From positions 62,001 to 126,000 of the forward strand of contig JAADJZ010000037.1 of NCBI GenBank assembly GCA_011032825.1: DNA of 64,000 bases, read 5' to 3'. Below the pieces are notes generated by a model that saw nothing but the letters and a program-made list of their open reading frames with translations, did not search any database and was not told the DNA's origin. Position numbers and translations under genes: made by a program. Origin of the DNA: Massariosphaeria phaeospora (Eukaryota > Ascomycota > Dothideomycetes > Pleosporales). Of this stretch, positions 37,386-49,396 are shown one piece after another (position 1 is the stretch's first letter; each line of letters begins with the position of its first letter).

Positions 37386-39416
37386 ATGCCGATGAGCTGG
37401 ACGGCTCAGAATGATAGCATCTTGCTACTCAAGCTGATCGAGACGCACGGCATCAACTTCCAGGCTGACAAGGTCGCGGATGCATGGCGTACGTACCAAA
37501 CATCAACCCATAGATGCTGCTGCCCTTCCAGTCCCAATCTTTTCCGTCTCTTATCCTTCTCGCAACGATCACCATCCCGTCCTTCATCTCATGCCCACCA
37601 CCGCTAACCATCTCCGCCCGCAGCCCAAGGCGGCGAGCGCCCCACGCCGCGCGCCGTCTCCGAGCGCTTCCACAAGCTGCGCAAGCTCGCCAACGGCGAC
37701 GCTGCCACGCCCAAGAAGAGCGGCGCCCGCGCTCCCGCCCCGATGCCCACCAAGAGCACGAGCACCCCGAAGACGACGTCCGCCAAGAAACGTAAGGCCG
37801 CGAAATCCAAGGTCGCCGACAGCACCAGCGAGTCCGACGCTGAGCAGCACTTGACGCCGCCCGAGGACGCGCCGACCCCGACGCCCAAGTCGCGCAAGCT
37901 GACCGGCGGCCGCAAGATGGGCAGCAGCAGTGCGGCCAAGACGGCTGGCAGGGCCAATGTCAGACGCAATATCGATGCTGTGGACGACGATGATGACGAC
38001 AATGACCGTGAGAACGGTGGCTCCCCGCGCGGCGGCAAATTCAAGCAAGGTAGGACCCTTCATCCTGCTCGTCCTTCTTTGCCGCGAATTCTTGTACCAA
38101 AACCTCCGACATGGAAAATTGTTGGGCGTAATGCTCCCAACAGGCCCTCGGGCGTTTCCGATTCTCCTCGCGAGCAGTTTGCTCTTGTACACCAGTCTTT
38201 TGTCGCGCCTGCCGATGTACAACCAGTTTCCGCATCGCCCTTTTCCGCATCGAACGCCGGGCTTCCACCCATTGTTGTACCGAACGCAGGGGAGTCGCCC
38301 GCTGTCGTTCCCCCCCAAAGCTCCATTCCTTATCCTTCTCCTGCGGGTCCCTCTACCCCTTTTCCGGCCCCCTCATATGTTGTACCATCCCCGAGTAACG
38401 ACTCTTGTCGTGCTCCCCCTGTTGTTGAAACAAAATCTCCTTCTCTTCCCTGGCCCATTCGCGTAGAGCCATATCCCATCTACCACTCTCCTTACGCACC
38501 AACCCCCCCTACATCAGCAGCTACAGCTGCATTCCCCCCCTCCCCCATCTCCTTCCCAACCCATCTCGTGCCCACCGTGGAGCAATTCGCTCCTTACCCC
38601 CCTACTTCCACCACCACCACCACCACAGTATCTTCCGCTCTCCCCTCCGCGCACTCCACTGCCGCGGATGTCTTGGCGTACCTACAGTCGCACGCCCAAC
38701 AAATGAATCTGTCCGATGCGAGCGATGAGCACATCCAGTTAATAGCAACGCTAATCGTTTCCCCCACAGAGGCCTTCAACAGCGACACTTCGTCCGTCAG
38801 CCCCTACATGGCCGCATCATCCGCCCGCAATAACGCCAACAACGCCAACAGCAGTTTCAACAGTCGTGGTGGTTTCAACTTCGAGATGCCAACCCCCGGC
38901 TCATCGACCTTCACCTTCCCCACCAACAACGACCGCATGACCACCAAGGCCACATTCCCCCTGCCAGCGCTCAATTTCGCCCCGCCCACGCTGCCTTACA
39001 CAACCGGCACGTCGTTCGGCCGCGCGAGCATCGGCAGCGGTATGGGTAACGTGAACCCGATGAACACCTCGGCTGCGGACTACCTCGATCTTGACAACGA
39101 CACCGACAACACTGCCATTGACAACGCCAACATCAACATCAACGCCAATGCCAACACGCAGCGCCGTCGCCGCCCGAACCCTAATATCCAGAACAACGGC
39201 AATGGCAATGGCACCGGCAACGGCACGGCCAACATGCCCAACCCCTTCTTGCGCCCCGCCCGCTCCGCCCGCGCCGCCAGCAAAGCCGCCTCCGAGGGCA
39301 TTTCGTCCTGGCTGCAGTTCGAGAAAGACGAGGGCAAGGCCAGCGGCGAGAAGAGCAGCGAGGAAGAGAGCCAGGCGAGCGAGTTCCAGGAGGGCAGTGA
39401 TGACGAGTACGTCTGA
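37386..39416 (+). CDS. Large HTH/SANT-like protein with disordered Ser/Pro/Asn-rich body
   Basis: Two exons, 37386-37488 and 37624-39416; 631 residues. The intron (GTACGT...CCGCAG) splits the N-terminal domain and restores WPQGGERPTPRAVSERFHKL. Residues 1-58 (MPMSWTAQNDSILLLKLIET...) match the three-helix unit of the gene at 34581. A Lys-rich stretch with several SPK/TPK-type sites follows, then an acidic patch (DDDDDDN). About 400 residues of Pro/Ser/Thr/Asn-rich sequence come next, and the end is acidic with the same DDEYV. A good donor-like GTAGGA at 38050 might start a further intron, but the frame runs open for 1.8 kb, so I kept one exon. Probably nuclear; function unknown. Confidence 0.78.
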
Positions 39417-40141
39417 GGGGGAGAAGACGGTGCGGTCTGGCTTGCTCTCTGGCGATGTGTTGGAGATGGGACGGGCGGATTGAGGATGGGTTGGTTTGAG
39501 GGGACGGAGGGCTGGGTGAGTTGCAGCATCGCTTGCTCGCTCGACGCTCGCGTGTTCGCCGTCGTCACTAGTCAGGCACCAGCAGTCTTGTTTTCGGAGT
39601 CGGAGTCTGAGTCGATGTTCCCTCTACCCTTTCCCTCTTCCTTTTCTTCATCTTACGGACAGACAGACAGGGAGTCGATGGCTTGTCATCAGCTCCCGGT
39701 GGATCAATCAAAGGCCCTTGCTGGTTTTCACGGTGTAGATAAAATTGGGAATTGACTATGGGGAATGGAAATGGAAATGGAAATGGTTCTGAAATGATTG
39801 AGTGTGGAATGTGTGATAATTTGATGTGATGTGATGTGGTATGACGTGCAATGGAGTTTGTGTAGTGAGAAATCAATCGAAGTAGGAAACATATGAAGAA
39901 TCCCGCGGAGGATCGTTGCATCTGAGCTGGTATACAAGAGGGGTAGGTGATGACATTACGTTTCCTAGGTATCTAGTCAAGGGACACGGCGCCATTTGGT
40001 AACGGCAAAGCACTTGAGACGTAGCTACGTCTAGGTAATTTTGTGATCGCTGATGGAGCTGACCTGTGTCAAAGTTAGTTCAATCTGCATCTCGTTAAAT
40101 ACACCACAAGATAGGAATGCATGATACATACCACCCTCCCA
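39417..40141. other. Intergenic between convergent genes
   Basis: It contains a GGAAAT run at 39765-39787. Nothing coding was seen. Confidence 0.6.
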
Positions 40142-42315
40142 TCACAAAACTCCCACCAACCTAGCCGCGACCACCGCCCCAACCTCTATCCCTACTAGTC
40201 TCCACGAGCCAGCAGAAAGCCGCCTCACAGCAGCACCCGTCGCCTCAACCGGAATACTCTGCGTCGGCGTCGGCCTCACAGTCCCATTCCCCGTCCCATT
40301 ACCAACCAAATCCGGGAACAAGCCCGTCGTATTCGCATCCACCACAATCCACTCCCTCACCAACGCACTCCCATCCTCCACACTCTCCCACTGCTCCGCC
40401 GTGCACTGATCCTTATCCAGCACATAACACTGCGACCCGGGCAACGTCACCGGCTCATTCGTAATATTGAACGTATCGGCCGGGCCCTTGGTCGCGTAGT
40501 CCGCGTTCTGCGTCGTGGAGACGTAGCCCGTGGCGATGTCGAAGTTGAAGAGCGCGCGCTGGAAGATCTTGTATGCGGTTTCGGGTTGGTACGCGGGGAC
40601 TTCGTGGCCGGCTTGGTAGACGCGCGTGAAGGAGAGGTTGCCGTGCTGGCGCACTTGGCCGCCGATGTAGGTGTCGTTTACGATGACGGGGGCGTAGCCG
40701 GCGGAGGCGAAGGCGGATGTGTTGGTGTAGTTGATGGCGAGGGAGAGGAGTTCGCCGCCATACCAGTTGCATGCTGGAAAGTGTTAGCATGGGGCATGTA
40801 CATGTGAGTGTTTTAAGTAGTCGGGGCATACCGTAATCTCGGTCGCCATATACTAGCGTAACCTTGATGCCTTCTTCCAGCAGGTACGCGAGGTCTTCTT
40901 TCCAACCCGGGCGGGGGTAATCGCCAATGCCCCTGAAAGCCTGCGACACTGCCGAATTCGACTGTGTCCAGTTAAGCGGAACACCAAGGCCTCGTTGAAC
41001 ATGCGGCTGATTCAACCACCCTCCATACCACGGCGGTGGAAACGAAGCCGCCCCGGGTGCCGAAACGTCGTAGTAGTTGAGATCCGTGTCGAAGTAGGGA
41101 TCACGGATCGTCTCAGAGCAAAAGGACTCCGCGGCCTGGCATACGCTATTGACGGAAGTGTTGTACCCCTGGTTGGTCGGGTCATAGAGCAGGCTGAGAT
41201 TGCGACATTCTTCAATTTGCGCGAGGCATCCGTCTTGGCTGTAGAGGTTGTCGAGCACTTCTTCGTACCGTGATTCGTTGATGGCTTTGATGCCGTAGCT
41301 GTTATTGTACGCCATCATCGGGTATCCGGGCCATTGGACAAGTCGGTCGATGCAGCCGTTGATGATTAACAAGGTATCGAGATGCAAAAGATGCGTTTGA
41401 CCCTGTTCGTCCCAGGTTCCATTCAGTATCCTTTCATTCTGTTCCTGGAAATATGCCGCGAAAGCGGGTCCATACCGGCCTCCGTACGATTCGGTCGCGA
41501 TCGAAACCCTGTTGTCGTTTGGCTTGTATCCCGGAAACTCCTGAAACCAGACTTGGGCGAAGTGCCATAGTGCTCGGGCAGAGTTCTCTGTGCCTTGTGT
41601 GGTCATGTTCCGATTTTGGCTGCCATAGGTTCCTACGTAGAAGGTGTTGTTTTGTTCAGGTACCCCAGTCGAAAAGTCAGCAATTTCAACGCCTTCGGAG
41701 TCGGTGTACGAGGATACAGTTACGTTGGTGAGAGTGTCGTAACTGAGGCCGACCTGAACGGGCTGATCCAAGTAAAGCATGTTGACTACATGAGGCAATT
41801 AGCTTCACACCTTTAATACATCTTGATCATTGACTTACCTTCGTTGTTCCAGGACCATTCATTTAGGTATGTGGAGTTTGAGTCGGAATGGACAAAGCAA
41901 GGCCCATTCTCTCGCAGCAGTCCTAGCATTGAGCTGCTACCTGGTCCTCCGTTCATCCATATCGACAGTGGCGCATTCTCCGGGTCCTTCCTCGATTCAA
42001 AGAACCAGAAGAATGTGTTGATCTCGTATGACTGGTTTCTGACGCCCAAGTCCTCGAGAGAACCGGCCGGAAGATGGACATAGCCTGAGTAACTTCGCAC
42101 GCCTTCGGTCGTTTCACAAAGGTCGCTCTGTGACTATATCAGCGGTGGTTCTCGAGCGGAATGATCGTACATACCTCTTTGTACGTGATTCGAATGCCCT
42201 CTTCGATATGTGATTCTAGCACAGTCAAGCCCTCAGGTGTGGGAGGAAATTGAGCGCGAACGACCCCGCTCAAAGCTCCAATCCCTGCCACCAGCTTCAA
42301 AAGCGGAAGAGTCAT
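40142..42315 (-). CDS. Serine carboxypeptidase (peptidase S10), secreted, probably GPI-anchored
   Basis: Four exons on the minus strand (42175-42315, 41839-42127, 40832-41785, 40142-40773), all with clean GT-AG sites; 671 residues. Residues 1-21 are a signal peptide ([21 protein letters not shown]). The S10 signatures are complete: [20 protein letters not shown] (oxyanion region), ESYGGRYGP with the nucleophile Ser at about 243, GDRDYACNW with Asp458 and AGHEVP with His518. Many Asn-X-Ser/Thr sites imply heavy glycosylation. The end is hydrophobic ([16 protein letters not shown]) after a Thr/Pro/Gly stretch, which fits GPI attachment as in carboxypeptidase S1 homologues. It would trim C-terminal residues from peptides outside the cell or at the wall. 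Confidence 0.94.
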
Positions 42316-43244
42316 AGCTACTAATTCTAACAGACAATTCCTTTAAGCCAGAAAGGCGCGGTGTGAAGCTGTGCACCCGGAACTCCAGCTCGTTATCTGT
42401 ATGTTCACCGCCAATCCCATCGCGCAATCGCACCAAACAGCGAGGCAAACCCCGCCTTCCCTGTCCCCCGGCATCATACCCACGAAAAATGATAACAAAG
42501 TAGTGAGCTTCCTTGTTGAGCCATAGCGGGGTTCATGTACTCAGGCTGCAGGAACGTCGTCGTGGGTAGGCATTATGACGTTGGGAACGTTTGTCCGCTA
42601 ACCGAGAGCGGCGTACGTCGTGAGGGGAAGGTTACAGGCCAAGAAAGCAAGCTGACCGACGTCTGTTAATCCTGGCATAGCCTAGATGGATAGCCGGATG
42701 AGTTGCGGTGATAAAGCCGAGGACGGGGTGAGGTTCTCGGGAAGTCGGCGGCCGGGAGCGCACTTACACACAGCAGAGCAACGACGCCACGGTGGAAAAC
42801 CGCGCTGAAAGTTTCTATGGATGTCGCAAACGATACTGATTTCATTTCTGCGCCCAAGTATTCTGGATCGTTGTGAGACTGTCTTGCGTAGGTGCGCCGT
42901 GGTGCGCGTAGGGAGACAGGCAGTTTTGGTGGGGTGGGCGGTGCAGGCTTAGCGCGGTGGCTGATCGTCCTCAGCGGCTCCGATTGGGTGCATCGATTTT
43001 CATGCGCGTACGCCGAGGACTGCCTGCGTACAACGAGGACTGAGGGGCTGCCGGCGCAATTTCTTTCTTCGTCAACTTTGTTTCTTTACCACTACATCGT
43101 CATCCAGTTCTCACACAGTATCCTGTGCTTGCTTAAAGAAAATATCATTTATCTCACGAACCTCCTTCCGCTACATTTCTTCTGGTCCCTTCTCATGCTT
43201 AGTAATCTAAACTACTATCAAGCCAAACGCTGTGCCGTCCTTCA
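42316..43244. other. Intergenic
   Basis: Promoter side of the carboxypeptidase gene and 3' flank of the HeLo gene. Two short frames show no recognisable content. Confidence 0.5.
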
Positions 43245-44042
43245 CTAACTTCCACCGCCTCCCCCCCATGTAAACCCTGACATTGTACCGGAGTTATGGC
43301 CTAATTGAAGACCCGAGTTACCACTGCCAGAGAAGACAACGTGATGGGAGCTTCCGGCACCGTTCACAGCCCTTGCGATGGCCTGCTCTAACAGTTTGTC
43401 CTGGGTGGCGGCGATCTCTCTCAATACAAGCATCTCCTCGCGATCTCCAATGGCGGCTACTTCCGTGTCGCAGAGCTCAAGCTGCGACTGCTGAGCGGCT
43501 GGGAAAAGCTCGACTAAGCTGTCAACCAGCCCGGTGATATCATCAATCAGTCGTTGAAGATGTTTCTCTTCGTACAATGCCCACTTTGCCAGTTTCCAGA
43601 CGCTAGACCGGTTCTGCCGCTCTATAGATAGCTGCCGCATCTTTTGGTGAAGCTTCGCCATACTCGGGTCGAGGTCTGTTTGTGGATCGTACACCACAAG
43701 GTCGTTGTCCTGAGGATCTGCCCGATTCTTGAATTTGTTTGATACGCCTTCGGCGACTGCGAACAGATCTAGGGTCTGGCCAAGCAACTTTTCAGCACGT
43801 TTGACGGATTCTGACTCGAAACGCCCCTGGAGCGATACAGTATCTCCGACATCGTCATCCAGACCCAGTGATTTGCCCCACCGCGACAAGCGGAGCCTTG
43901 CGTTGTCGAGTTTGAGCTGACTTGTTTGGAAGTTCCTTCCGAATGAGCGGCCGATTTGGACGAATTCGAAGCACTCGACTGTGTTGTTGAAAAGGCCAGC
44001 GAGGGCGGCGACACCGACAACAAGACCTGTCGTTTCTGCCAT
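43245..44042 (-). CDS. HeLo-domain cell-death effector with C-terminal amyloid (PP/RHIM-like) motif
   Basis: A single exon of 265 residues. Residues 1-225 are a HeLo domain of the HET-S type: the start MAETTGLVVGVAALAGLFNN, then ECFEFVQIGRSFGRNF, the LRLSRWG helix, DPQDNDLVVYDP and WKLAKWALYEEKHLQRLIDD fit the family in order. In HET-S this domain inserts into membranes and kills the cell when the attached prion domain forms amyloid. The HET-S prion repeats are absent. Instead the tail carries the pseudo-palindrome GNSGLQLGHNSG (241-252), the form of the PP motif related to the RHIM of animal necroptosis proteins. The same motif opens the divergent NB-ARC/TPR gene 312 bases away. Function is inferred from family and context. 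Confidence 0.88.
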   Translation of the reverse strand: MAETTGLVVGVAALAGLFNNTVECFEFVQIGRSFGRNFQTSQLKLDNARLRLSRWGKSLGLDDDVGDTVSLQGRFESESVKRAEKLLGQTLDLFAVAEGVSNKFKNRADPQDNDLVVYDPQTDLDPSMAKLHQKMRQLSIERQNRSSVWKLAKWALYEEKHLQRLIDDITGLVDSLVELFPAAQQSQLELCDTEVAAIGDREEMLVLREIAATQDKLLEQAIARAVNGAGSSHHVVFSGSGNSGLQLGHNSGTMSGFTWGGGGGS

Positions 44043-44354
44043 ATCGTTTCTGTGAATCGGAGACAGTGACGATTGTCAAGATATAAAAGGAAGAGTGATG
44101 AGGAAGGAGTATCATGAGACCATGAGGAAGATTGCGGTTTGAGGGTGAGTGTTGGACACGAGCAAACCACAATCATCTGATATTTGCTGGATGATACTTT
44201 CTTTGTTTCCACATCTATAATATGTTAATACTCCGCGAAACAGATCTAGCTGATCTCTTAAGAGTTTGACAAGATCCCGACTTACGGAAGAGCAGTGTAC
44301 CTCTACGGAAGGCCTTCGAGAACACACCATCTAAGCCGCTGTCACAACCACACC

Positions 44355-46983
44355 ATGGATCAACATATTATCAATTTTACAGGCCCAGGAAACCAGGGCA
44401 TGCAGTTGGGATATAACTCTGGCTCTGTCGTCTACAACGGTTAGTGCTACCTTCTGCATCATGTAACTGGCGCTGAGCTAACAGCCATGCCTGGTAGAAC
44501 GTCAACGTCCTGAGACCCCACCGCCACCTGCATGTCTCGTGCCGTTCCGTCGAGACCCGGACTTTGTCGAGCGCGGGACGCTGCTCGATCAAATACGCAA
44601 ACGATGCTCCGCGCCAGCATCGAGAGTAGCGCTGGTGGGCCTCGGTGGCGTGGGGTATGCTCAACGGAAGGACTATTTTGTTCATGCTCGCATCTAACGC
44701 AGGCATAAGAAGTCGCAGCTGGCCATTGAGTACTGCTATCGGACCGTCGAGCAGTTGCCCGGCACGTGGGTGTTTTGGGCGCATGCCAGCAACGCCACTC
44801 GACTCGAGCAAAGCTTCCGGGAGATAGCTGACTATGTCAAGATTCGTGGCCGGGAGGACCCCAAGGCGGACGTATTCAAGCTGGTTCATAACTGGCTCCG
44901 CATTGAGAAGAACGGACCATGGCTCTTCGTCCTTGACAACGCCGACGATGCGGCAGCTCTTTCTTCACCACCGAACACTAGCCAGAAGTCGCCGGCAAAC
45001 CACGGCGGCGATGGCGCCCTCCAGCAACATCTATCGACATATCTGCCGCCAACCACACACGGCTCCGTCCTCGTGACTACCCGGACTAGACTCGCCGTGA
45101 TGCAGATTGTGGAAGACAACGATATCATACCTATCAAGCCAATGAGCGATACGGCCGCGCATGCCCTCTTTCGCAAGAAGCTAGGAGATACAGGCGATCA
45201 GGATGACGATGTTGCTGAGCTAGCGACGTCCCTAGACTTTATGCCGCTCGCTCTTGTGCAGGCGGCGGCATATATTCGAAAACGGGCGCCAAGATGCTCA
45301 GTGCAGCAGTACATCGAGGAGTACCGCCAGAACGACAACAGAACGACGAGTCTGCTAAACCAGGAAGCTGGTCATCTCCGCCGGGACGCAGAAGCCAACA
45401 ATTCAGTCCTGCTCACGTGGCAAATAACGTTCGAGTATCTACGAAGCCAACGACCATCAGCCGCGGATCTGCTTTCGCTCATGAGCTTTTTCGACCGACA
45501 GGGGATTCAAGAAGCTTTACTCCACAAGCCGAGCGGCGTAGCAAACGACGACGAATTTGAGAATGACGTTGCAACACTCCGAGGTTACTCGTTCGTCACG
45601 GTCACTACGGATGCAAACACATTCGAGATGCACAACCTGGTACAACTAGCTACACGCAAGTGGCTGGAACACCAGGGCGACCACCAATTCGATAAATGGA
45701 GTAAGAAGTTCATCTCCAACCTTTGCGCCGAGTTCCCTGAGGGTAATTACGAGAACTGGGGTAAATGTCAGGCACTGTTCCCACACGCGAGGGCGGCATT
45801 GGCACAGCGACCTAAGGGTAAGAATACACTCAAGAAGTGGGCCCAGTTACTGCACAACGCGGCAAGGTACGCCTCCAATATAGGAAAAGCAAACGAGGCA
45901 GTGTACATGGCAACGGTGTCGATGGAGGTAAGGAGAGAGGTGTGTGGTGAAGAGAGTTTGACAATGTTGTCGACCATGGCAACGCTTGTACTAGCGAGGC
46001 AACGCGGGGGCTGGGTGAAGGAGTCCAGATCGATGTGGAGGCAGATACTGACGATAAGCGAGAAGGTGCTTCGGCCAGATCAACTATATAGGTGGACAAG
46101 CATCGGCAGCTTAGTAGACCCGTCGGATCAACCAGGCAAATACCAGGAGGCAGAATTAATCGCCAGGATAGATATGGCAATTTCCGAGCAGATTTCTGGG
46201 TCTGAGCATCCGGACACGCTTGGGAAGATGCGCATCTTAGCGGGAATCTTAACCAACCAACTCAAGTTCGAGGAGGCAGAACCAATGTACAGGCAAATGC
46301 TGGCAATGGAAACGAAGATGCTCGGGCCTGAGCATCCATCCACGCTCCACGGGATGGACACTCTAGCGGTATTGCTTGACAAACAAAGCAAGAACGAAGA
46401 GGCAGAGTTGATGCTTAGAGAGACGCTAACGCGGCGAGAAAAGGTGCTCGGGTCTGAGCACACAGATACGCTGCGTAGCATGCACTGGCTCGCCAGCTTC
46501 CTCGTAGACCAGGGTTGTTACGACGAATCTCTTCTTCTGTTTGAACGAGCATATACTGGACACCGCACTGTCTTAGGGGAGGACAATCCAAAGACACTGA
46601 GTAGCATGCACAACTTGGCAGTTGTGCTTGACAAACAAGGCAAGTACAAAGAGGCAGAGCCGCGCCTTAGACAGACGCTAGCGCGGCAAGAAAAGTTGTT
46701 CGGATTTGAGGACAGAGACACGCAGGACAGCGTAGCCTACCTCGCCAACTTCCTCGCAAGGCACTATCGATTCGACGAATGTCTTGCTCAGTTTGAAAGA
46801 GCATATACTGCGCTTTCCAATGATTTGGGCGAGGATCACCCAGATACTCGTGCTTGCGGCGAAGGTTATGCCAAAATGAAAGTAGTAGTAGCCCAATATC
46901 TTGAAGAGCACCACGGTACCCTTTCTTCTTCTTCAGCAATACTAGATAACAGCTCAAATGCAGCTGCCCGCGATGTAGAATAG
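44355..46983 (+). CDS. NLR-type receptor: amyloid motif, NB-ARC, TPR repeats
   Basis: Three exons (44355-44439, 44498-44654, 44703-46983), 840 residues. The first exon encodes only the amyloid motif (GNQGMQLGYNSG, residues 12-23). NB-ARC follows: PFRRDPDFVERGTLLDQI, the P-loop region VALVGLGGVG (72-81), Walker B LFVLDNADD (155-163), GSVLVTTRTR (about 201-210) and a GLPL-like LDFMPLALVQAAA. About six 42-residue TPRs with LGxEHPxTL-type ends fill residues ~560-815. This is the PP-NB-ARC-TPR layout of Chaetomium PNT1. The expected role is ligand sensing through the TPRs, nucleotide-driven oligomerisation, then templating of amyloid in the effector. Oddity: the best splice leaves two extra residues (HK) between GGVG and KSQLAIEY in the P-loop. 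Confidence 0.88.
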
Positions 46984-49396
46984 TTTCATTTCGCTTTCTC
47001 AAGCGATAGTCTGTATTTCAATTTCGTTTTCAACTTTTTTGCTCTTACTATTTTACGAATTATTGTCATCCACCATCAACTCTTCTGCATGTACTATCTA
47101 TCCTACCTACTCCTGTCCCCTTAGTTTCGCCTTTAACATTACTTCCGCACCTATCTTTACTTCTCTTACCTGTACCTAGCACATTTTACTCTTATCACAA
47201 TCTTGTACCGCCCTTAACAACACTACTCTAACAGATTGAATCCTAGATATTCTGTCACGGTTTATAGCTCTTACCCTATGAGATGGATAAGGGTACTACG
47301 CTTATCTAGGACTAGCGCTGTCTGTGCTTTCGCACCTACAAATTCTGTAGCTTCTAGATAATACAACCTCAGTTCAATCCTCAATTCCCTACGCACTGCT
47401 TGCACTCACCGCGACATATTCCCACCTCGATCTCAGGCTCACAGTTTACGAAATGCTACCCCAATTCAATTCACACAAAATCCAAAACCACTAGAGTCTC
47501 TCTAGTCTGTCCAATTTCTCAAAACATACGCTTAAGCAGCTACCTACACCGCAATTTTCTAGGACTAGAGCGGAAGAAGTTATGACATCAAACTCTACGC
47601 TGGACGTCTCGACTCGTTTACGTACAACAGATAGTATGTCCTCTACTAAGGACTAGGTAGGCAACCAAGAAAGTCAGCCCAGGCATGTGCCGGAAGTCCA
47701 CGAGCGTCATGGCTCTCAATATATCTATGCTGTAACGCTAACTACGAAGTAGCTAAGTGTAGACTTACTACACTAGACAGGATAAGCAACAGAACGACAT
47801 TCAGTCGAGCATCACTCACGCTATACCATTTCTACGACGACATGTTTGCTTATAAGCCCACCATCTGAGAAGACGTCCAGAGGACCTTTCTAGAGCAATA
47901 CTGTATCATCTGAACATGTCCGACCGAATTCCTTGGAGTATCTCCTAGAGTAAGTTAAGCTATGTGCAAAGAACCCGCACAAACGATCCGTCGTAACTAA
48001 TTAATTAATGCCTCTAGCTACAGCACAACTCTCCCCTCAATGCTAATGTCCCTCCACCCCACAATCCCACCCAAACGCCCTCCTCACCCTCCTAGCCTCT
48101 AGCATCCAATCCTCTAGCTCTACCAACCCCTTCTTACGCCTAACAATTAGTCCTATACCACCACCACCTCCCCCCATCCGCCCCGCCTGCCCCGCCTGCC
48201 CCCCTATCGCAATACCCTCCAACCCAAACCCCGCCTTCGCAATCTACTCTTAAACAACCAGCACACTCCCATCACAATACCCCCCTCAAGCTCCCTCCCC
48301 CTCACCGCGTCCTCCCCCTCCAGCACCACTGTATTACACACCCTCTTATTTGCATCTCTCGCCTACACTATCGCACTCTTCACTCTATCCGCAACATCCA
48401 GCCCCTTCAACTACGCCTGCGCCTGCCCTGCAAACCTCCCCCTTTGTCAACCCAATTGCCTACACCTGCGCACCCATCCTGCATCCTGCAGCGCATTCCT
48501 TCTCTCTCCTCCCTACCCCTGCACGCACGCGCGCCGTGTAATTCACAATCGCGGACACGACACGACGCAGCCTTCGTCTTCGGGGCAGTCAACTCGCGCG
48601 CGAAGTCAACTAACAGTGCAGGATAAAAGGGGGGGAGGGGGGGGGAGTCTACCGCGTCGATGTAGTGTAGTGCAAGGAGGGGGAGAATGCGCTGCTGGGC
48701 TGTAAGCAGTAAGGGGGCGGCCTAGGTGGAGATGTGGGCGAGGTAGGACGGGGGATGTGATGTGTTGTTTAGGAGGTGTTGGGTGAAAGCGATGGTTGGT
48801 GTGGTTGGAGAGGCAGTCTTGCGCTATGAAGGCGATGGTGTTGGGGCTGAGAGGGCTCTAGGCGGTGGTGTGGGGGATGAGGGGCAGGAGGAGGAGGAGG
48901 AGGAGGGGGGGGTTTGAAGGAGAGGGGCATTTTTGTAGGGAGGGAGGTAGATGTTGGACATGCGAAATGGAAATGACGAGGAGATGTGAAGATGAGGTAT
49001 GTGCACAGGCTATATATGGACGACAACGACTTGAGGTGTTATCTAGGCATTTTGAAGTCGGTCAAGTCCGGCCTAGTCACTATCTTTCCTCGCGGACTTC
49101 TTGTAGTTGTATGTAGGTCCGGCGTGCCCCTAACCGAAAGAGGCAGGCGCTTGCCCGAAACGCGGGATATCGCCCAGATGGCACTACGCGATGCAGGCAA
49201 CGATTGGATGCAGCACTGACGAAAGACGGCGGCACGCGAAAGGACACAATGACTGAGGCGACCCAATTGATACTCGGCTGCTGCACACGTACCTGCCTGC
49301 CTCAGAGTAAAGTAACTAGCCATGCAGGAAAATGCAGGGTATCTCGATGCTTCTACGGTCGCTAAACTCGTCATATGAATAGATAGCAGATGCTCG
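46984..49396. other. Gene-poor region
   Basis: 2.4 kb, AT-rich in the first half and with Pro-coding C-rich tracts and a (GAG)n run near 48888-48906 in the second. No supported gene or element end was found. Confidence 0.5.

Noticed and set aside
38050..38060. Donor-like GTAGGA as the start of a further intron in the long SANT-like gene
   Set aside because: The frame remains open for 1.4 kb beyond it with consistent composition; no acceptor is clearly required.
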